Assembly: GCF_018294505.1 (NCBI RefSeq)
Contig: NC_057796.1
Span: 189,933,597 to 189,997,596, forward strand
DNA from: Triticum aestivum
Taxonomy: Eukaryota; Streptophyta; Magnoliopsida; Poales; Poaceae
Direction of reading: 5' to 3'
Length of the DNA: 64,000 nt
Position numbers and translations under genes: made by a program. Shown in pieces: positions 58,683-64,000 of the stretch (position 1 is its first letter; the number at the start of each line of letters is the position of its first letter). Below the pieces are notes generated by a model. It searched no databases, was not told the origin of the DNA, and saw only the letters and a list, made by a program, of their open reading frames with translations.

Positions 58683-61600
58683 ATGGTACAACCCACTGAC
58701 ACGCAGAGCCGCGATTGGAATTCCCTCCATAATGTTCTCTTGGAGCAGATATGTAATCGTATGGACCTGCTCAGCACCGTCCGTCTAGCCGCATGCTCGG
58801 TGTCTTTGTACCGTCTACTCCTCTGCAACCGGCCAACCCTTTTCAAGACACCCTGCTTGATGATGCCGGATCCTCATAGGTGGCCCAGACACCTACTTGA
58901 CAATCCTACGGAGATTGCCGTGGTGCCCCTCGACATGCTACCACTACCCGTCCACCTGTCCTTCATGCGCGACCACTACTAGGCGGGCATGAAGGCCAAC
59001 TGGATAGTCCTCGTCCACCAATTCGGTAGTTCATGGCGTCTCGTGGATATCTACACTCAGCGAGAGATCACCCTTCCATCGTTGGATACCGCCGCCATCG
59101 AGCCTCGCGGCCCGCCGGACACTCCTGCCTATTACGCACGAGAGGCGTCGAGCTTTTTGGCTCGACCTCTGTTTGCTGAAGGTTGTAATCTGCAAAGTGC
59201 CCACACCATCAGAAGACTATATGGATTACAATCTCATTGCCTTGTTCAACATGGGATTAGTTTATCTGGAATCCGGTCGCCATACATGGTTATGGTTCGT
59301 CGTCAATCCTGTTGAGGCAACATTTCTGTCTGATGCTATAGTGCACGATGGCATCATTTACGCAGTCGACGCACAGATTGGCTGCCTGTACTAGTGGAAT
59401 CTATCGTTGTGTAATTGTTCTATCTCATCTCATATTTACCTTATGAATACAACTGCCTATTGATTGCTACAAATTTAGAATAGATAGTATGTCTATAATG
59501 ACATCATTGCTCTATGTTCCTCTCATTTCCTAGATTTTTATGACCACACATGTTATTGTTAGAGTTGATATGAGAAAAATTGGCATCTAATGATTGTTAG
59601 AATAGATATTATGAGTATAACCTCATGATTGCTATATGTTACTCTCATTTCCAGGATTTTTGTAACAACGCATGTTATTGCTTAGACTTGATATGAGAAT
59701 AGTAGTAAGTGCTATGGTAGAATATGAGTAGGCCCTGTCATAGCTATTTTCCTCTCATTGTTACATGATGTTGGAACCATGACATAGTAGACCATGAAGG
59801 CGCACGTTGCCGCACCCATTCATTTAAAAAATAATTAAAGTAAATGAATGGTAGAAACCTTTCATAAAATTTGGATCATAGCAACGAAATAAAAAAAACT
59901 TAGCAAGCCTGCATTTCAGCAGACTATACATAATGCCTATGTATACAATAGATACCTTATTTTTGGACAGAAATAAGATGGGCAATCATCTCATATATTA
60001 ACGGAAGGTACCAAGACAAACCAATCTAAGTCAGGCCCTAGCATGCAAAATCGCATGATCTATTTAAGTAGCTGAAATAATAGTAACTTAAGTGTAAAAA
60101 AAAGTAATAGTAACTTATATGCTCCATTTCTGATGGAAAGGTAGTTGTTTTCTTTCTTCATCTTTTTTTAAATATATGTGGATGTTATTCGCGTAGTTGC
60201 ACACGAGTTGAACATTGTGCAAATTGCTAATATATCTAGGAGGGCTATTAAGTTGATAGTTAGGCCCTAGCATGCAAAATCGCATGATCTATTTAAGTAG
60301 CTGAAATAATAGTAACTTAAGTGTAAAAAAAGTAATAGTAACTTATATGCTCCATTTCTGATGGAAAGGTAGTTGTTTTTTTCTTCATCTTTTTTTAAAA
60401 GATATGGGGATGTTATTCGCATAGTTGCACTGGAGTTGAACACTATGCAAATTGCTAATATATCTAGGAGCGCGGTTAAGTTGATAGATCCCTAGCTGAA
60501 TGTTTGGGACAACTCTGAAAACTAATGCTATTTTTTAATTGCTAAAGTTCATTATTGATATATAGTGCAACACGAAAACTGCAGAAGTCAAGCCGCAAAG
60601 AAAAAAACTGAAGTCTAGCGCCAAGCTCACCGTCATATGCCAAAGGAGAATTACAAAGAAAACAGGGCTCAAACAGTTCCCTTGCAAAAAAATGAAAAGT
60701 TAACCCCGACACCATTTCCCTTGCACCAGCGAGATGATGTTGTATCTCTTTATGTCGGCAGGCTGTTGTTGCCAGTTGGTTTCTCTATGGGTAGAGAAAG
60801 AATTGAGGCCCCTTTAGTAATTTGTTGGCCCGATTTATTAGAAAAAGCCCAGGTCAATCCCAGGAGCAGTAGCCCTTACACGTTTGGCAAACAGGCCGCA
60901 CAGTGTGGCAGATGAAAATAGCTTTGGGACACTCCATGGAACAACTGAACAATCTGGTCCATTCGTATGCTAGATCCGACCACTCACGAGGTCAAATCCT
61001 TGTGAGGCATCGTAGCTCACTGAGTTATACTGTTTAGTAATTGTTAGAATATGAAAGCCATTGGCTTATTTTTTTAACTTGGGGTATGATTATGACCACG
61101 GCATTGCAATTCTCTGTCTATGATATGTGTCACTGTTATAATAATCTTAATTCCACACATACTCTGAACATGATTGTATATTTTTGTCCTTTTAGTCTCC
61201 AATTTGATTTGTTGCAGCAGACCCAAATGCGCTGGCCTTCATGATTCCAGGACCTGGAATCATACCAGCCGATGGGTGGTGGTTTATCGCTCGTTCAGCT
61301 GACGGCGGTCATTTGATGCTCATTCGCACGTACCAAATTGACCAAACCATTATATCAAACCACATGCAGTACAATGCCTAGGGCGTTCATGACATTGATG
61401 GCTATGGCAGCTTCGTGCTTGAGAAAGATCCCAGCTCCATTGAGCCAGGCGTATTCAACTGGAGGCGGGTTTATAGCCTTGGCAACCACTCCATGTTCCT
61501 CGGGCTCAATTATTCGATCATCCAACCAATCATCGATCATATCACCGGCGATGATTACCGTGCTATGCAACTTCCATTCGTCAGGGGGAACTGTGTTTAC

Positions 61601-61789
61601 ACATCATACCATGGGTTTCATGAATCACCATATCCAGAGATTCGTCGACACAGCTTGTTGCTAGATAATCCACAGTGTGTGAAAGACATCAAGCTTCCAT
61701 GCGATGGATGGCTTTTGCAAACCCGACATGTGGCGACGTGGTTCATGCCAATAGCAAATATGCACAACTTGATTCGTACTGATATCTAG
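58683..61789 (+). pseudogene. F-box / DUF295 gene relic 2
   Basis: The ATG at 58683 starts MVQPTDTQSRDWNSL, leading into the F-box helix LLEQICNRMDLLSTVRLAAC. A TAG at 58980-58982 replaces the Trp expected in HY-W-AGMK; the frame continues with NWIVLVHQFGSSWRLVDIY. A single-base type frameshift between about 59150 and 59185 moves to ICKVPTPSEDYMDYNLIALF and ends at TAG 59392. After a 1.8-kb intron, exon 2 (about 61221-61789) begins at GCAG/CAGACCC with DPNALAFMIPGPG, has TAG at 61379-61381, and ends with the DUF295 C-terminus VYSLGNHSMFLGLNYS. Four lesions: inactive. If intact it would have been an SCF-type F-box protein. Confidence 0.82.
60033..60489 (+). repeat. 229-bp tandem duplication in the intron of F-box relic 2
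   Basis: Unit 1 starts 'aggccctagcatgcaaaatcgc' at 60033 and unit 2 at 60262. The units are nearly identical to 'aagttgatag', with small differences in A and T run lengths. Recent duplication in a non-coding interval. Confidence 0.95.
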
Positions 61790-62007
61790 ACTAAGCCATG
61801 TATCCTACTGCTGTAGCATGACCCTCTTTTTTTGGATATATGTATTGTTGTTAGTTTGAAGCACTCCACTGTGTGTCCATTTATATCAATTAGGTGACAC
61901 AAGAGTCCCGGCGGCGTGTTCGGGTATTGTGGACTTCAGATATGGAGTACCACTTATCTGTCAAAATCTTTCATCATTCACTTAAAACAGTCGATTGATC
62001 ATACATT

Positions 62008-62767
62008 GTGTACCATATAACTAGAATTAACCGATGCAAGTCCAAGAAGGATTGGTCGGTGCTGCCGGCTCGCGTCAAGTTCGATCCCACGGATCAGGAG
62101 CTGATCGAGCACCTTGAGGCCAAAGTGAGTGCTGACAGCACGAGATCTCAGCCTCTCATCAATTTGTTCATACCAACCATCGACGGCGATCACGGTATAT
62201 GCTACACCCATCCTGAGAAACTTCCAGGTAAGACACCGATCGGCCGTCTACTTGCACAAACATATTCCTTTGTTTATAGCTCTAATTTTCTTTTTAGACG
62301 CAGACCTAGTGAAGCAATTACAATTTGACAGTTAATAAAAAGTGAAACAAGTGACTGCAACATGCCAAAGATGTTATGAAAATGCCCACTACGTACACGA
62401 AAACCTATATTCGACAATACTGCAAGTATCACACTGAGTGGCCTAAGCAAGCATTTCTTCCACCGCAACTACAGGGCGTTCAAAAGGGGCATGTGGACGT
62501 GTCGCAAGATATAGTCGGAGTGGCATGCACGTGATGTGGCACAAGACCGGCAATACCTTGCCGGTGATGGTCAACGGCCAGTAGACGCGCAGCAAAAAGG
62601 TTCTGGTGCTGCACACCAACAGGAACTTCGACCAGCAGAGGACCAACTGGGTGATGCACCAGTACCACCTCGGGGACCTGGAGTAAGAGAAGGAGCGGGA
62701 GCTGGTCCTCTGCAAGATTTTCTACCAGACGAACACTAGGGCCGGGACTAAAAAGATTATAAGTTAA
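62008..62767 (+). pseudogene. NAC-domain transcription factor relic
   Basis: Exon 1 (to 62227, donor CCAG/GTAAG) reads [21 protein letters not shown] then [19 protein letters not shown], matching NAC subdomains A and B of the SND2/NAC73-like group. Exon 2 (about 62443-62767) reads KHFFHRNYRAFKRG, then after a one-base frame change MWHKTGNTLPVMVNGQ, KVLVLHTNRN and TNWVMHQYHLGDLE, the NAC subdomains C and D. Stops lie at 62582-62584 and 62684-62686, each consistent with a single base change. NAC proteins are plant nuclear transcription factors; this copy lacks a clear start and a C-terminal activation region. It lies 219 bp downstream of F-box relic 2 on the same strand. Confidence 0.8.
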
Positions 62768-64000
62768 TTTCGTATTGGTACTTGTACTACCTGGTCGCCT
62801 GCAAGTTGGTATTGTTGTTAATGATCTTTCGGTATGAACTTGGAATTTGCTTCCAACCATCATGCCGAGGGTCGACGTGGATATTTAGCTGAATCATTTG
62901 TTTCAAAACGAATTTTCAGGCACCTGATTTTTATTTTATGGGTAGCATAAGCACGTGCCATTTGAATTCCCAATTCTCCAAATTTTTCGAAACAAGTGCA
63001 TGCACTTATTATCACGATGAAAAAAATATACCTGCTGGATCCTAGTTATCAGTCTGTACTTTGCAGAATTTTCTCGTTTATTGAGCAGGTATATTGTTTT
63101 TTCAGGTCGAGCAAGTTTCAACTGGGGTCTAGACTGCCCAGGCTTGGTTTTGTTTTTAATAGGCCCAGCCCATGACGACAACGGGGCACAAAGATCTAGC
63201 AGGTATCTACTAGCCTCTAGCCCGCCAGCGTTAGTTATATGTTCTCTTAGAACATGCGCAGGCGGGTTTTTTACTAAATCAAACACACAACCCAGTTCTA
63301 TTTTCCTCTTGAAACGCCATGTCCTACTTCCGTTTTCCAATCTCTACCTATAGTTTTACTAGTTCATATACACGTATCATTATATTGAAAATACATAAAG
63401 TTCCCTTTTCATATTTACATCCTTATTTATTTTTTCTTTCCCTCCAAGCGCAGATTTTTTTACCACTGGTTTTCCCTTAAACCTACTCAACTATCCCATG
63501 TCATATTTGCTTACAAAAACAAAACGATTTTTTGCCAAATCAATAAGTTCTTAAAAAATAAATGTTTATCATTTCGGGATTACAACAGATCGGACTCCAC
63601 TGAAATATGCAAAATAAGGTTGAACTTTTTGACCGTGGTCCTGGGAAGAAAATGGGCTGTAATAAATTACTTAAGAATTAGCAAATGGGCTGTAAATTAT
63701 TAAAAAAAATAGCAGATGCGCTCTATGTTTTCTGCCACAGATTTGGAGGCTGACTTGTGGGCCTACTAAGTTCATGCGTACACAAGGTTTCTTAAAAAAA
63801 CTTACTCAGCAATCAACTCTACCAGCGTCAGACCGTTTGATGTCAATCTAACGACAATCGTGCTTCTTCGGTATCTGATCTTCCTGCTCCAGCCGCCCAA
63901 ACCAGCGCCGGCGGCACCGCCTGCTCCCGCCTCCCGTGACCAGCTGTGCTGCCGGGCAGGCCTCATGGCCCCACCATACTCGCATCCCTAGCCTGGCTAT
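62768..64000. other. terminal interval, nothing assigned
   Basis: AT-rich with some 'gggctgtaa..aaatta' repeats (63654 and 63689). An open minus-strand stretch at 62936-63340 shows no recognisable domain. The last 120 bp turn GC-rich with CCG/GCC words, as at a grass gene start, but are cut by the window end. Confidence 0.35.

Noticed and set aside
62936..63340. 134-codon minus-strand ORF
   Set aside because: No recognisable domain, no start context support and AT-rich flanks; likely chance.

Overview
The window looks like a transposon-rich stretch of a Triticeae grass genome (wheat, Aegilops or barley type). The reasons are a large-LTR non-coding retroelement built like the barley/wheat LARD (Sukkula-type) family, three CACTA-type DNA transposons (one with a Caspar-like terminus), Stowaway MITEs, and relics of the expanded grass F-box/DUF295 family. 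There are no bacterial-style operons, CRISPR arrays or rRNA genes. Family names rest on recognised motifs; no database search was run.

Layout. About 1-4683 is the 3' part of a decayed Ty3/gypsy element (pol with reverse transcriptase, RNase H and integrase, then a tandem-repeat-rich non-coding tail). 4684-18537 is a LARD-like element arranged LTR - internal - LTR - truncated internal, with 4.2-kb LTRs, a 3.45-kb internal domain without coding capacity, PBS sites matching initiator tRNA-Met and a polypurine tract. 18538-18853 is a short undetermined fragment. 18854-23207 and 35640-39707 are two partial copies (A and B) of one CACTA family, each with a multi-exon En/Spm-type (Transposase_24-like) pseudogene. 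Between them lies a 12.4-kb second CACTA-like unit (23208-35639). It carries an intact AP2/ERF-domain ORF, a 5.4-kb array of ~500-bp repeats organised as a ~1.495-kb trimeric higher-order repeat, a Pro/Ala-rich ORF, and a broken F-box/DUF295 gene next to its right end. At 39708 a Caspar-like CACTA terminus begins, followed to about 48 kb by AT-rich DNA with scattered minus-strand coiled-coil exons, degenerate tandem repeats and MITEs.

49.4-50.6 kb is a long CA/CT-rich tract. 50.9-53 kb holds unclassified small elements, including an inverted-repeat unit and a possible tRNA-derived SINE remnant. From 53.9 to 62.8 kb come three plus-strand gene relics: two F-box/DUF295 pseudogenes and a NAC-domain transcription factor pseudogene, separated by nested Stowaway elements and a 229-bp tandem duplication. 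The last 1.2 kb has nothing I can assign.

No gene set here clearly works together as a pathway. The only plausible intact protein-coding ORFs are the AP2/ERF-like gene and perhaps the Pro/Ala-rich ORF, both inside the second CACTA-like unit. That composite transposon, with its transcription-factor-like gene and centromere-style higher-order repeat, is the most interesting object in the window.
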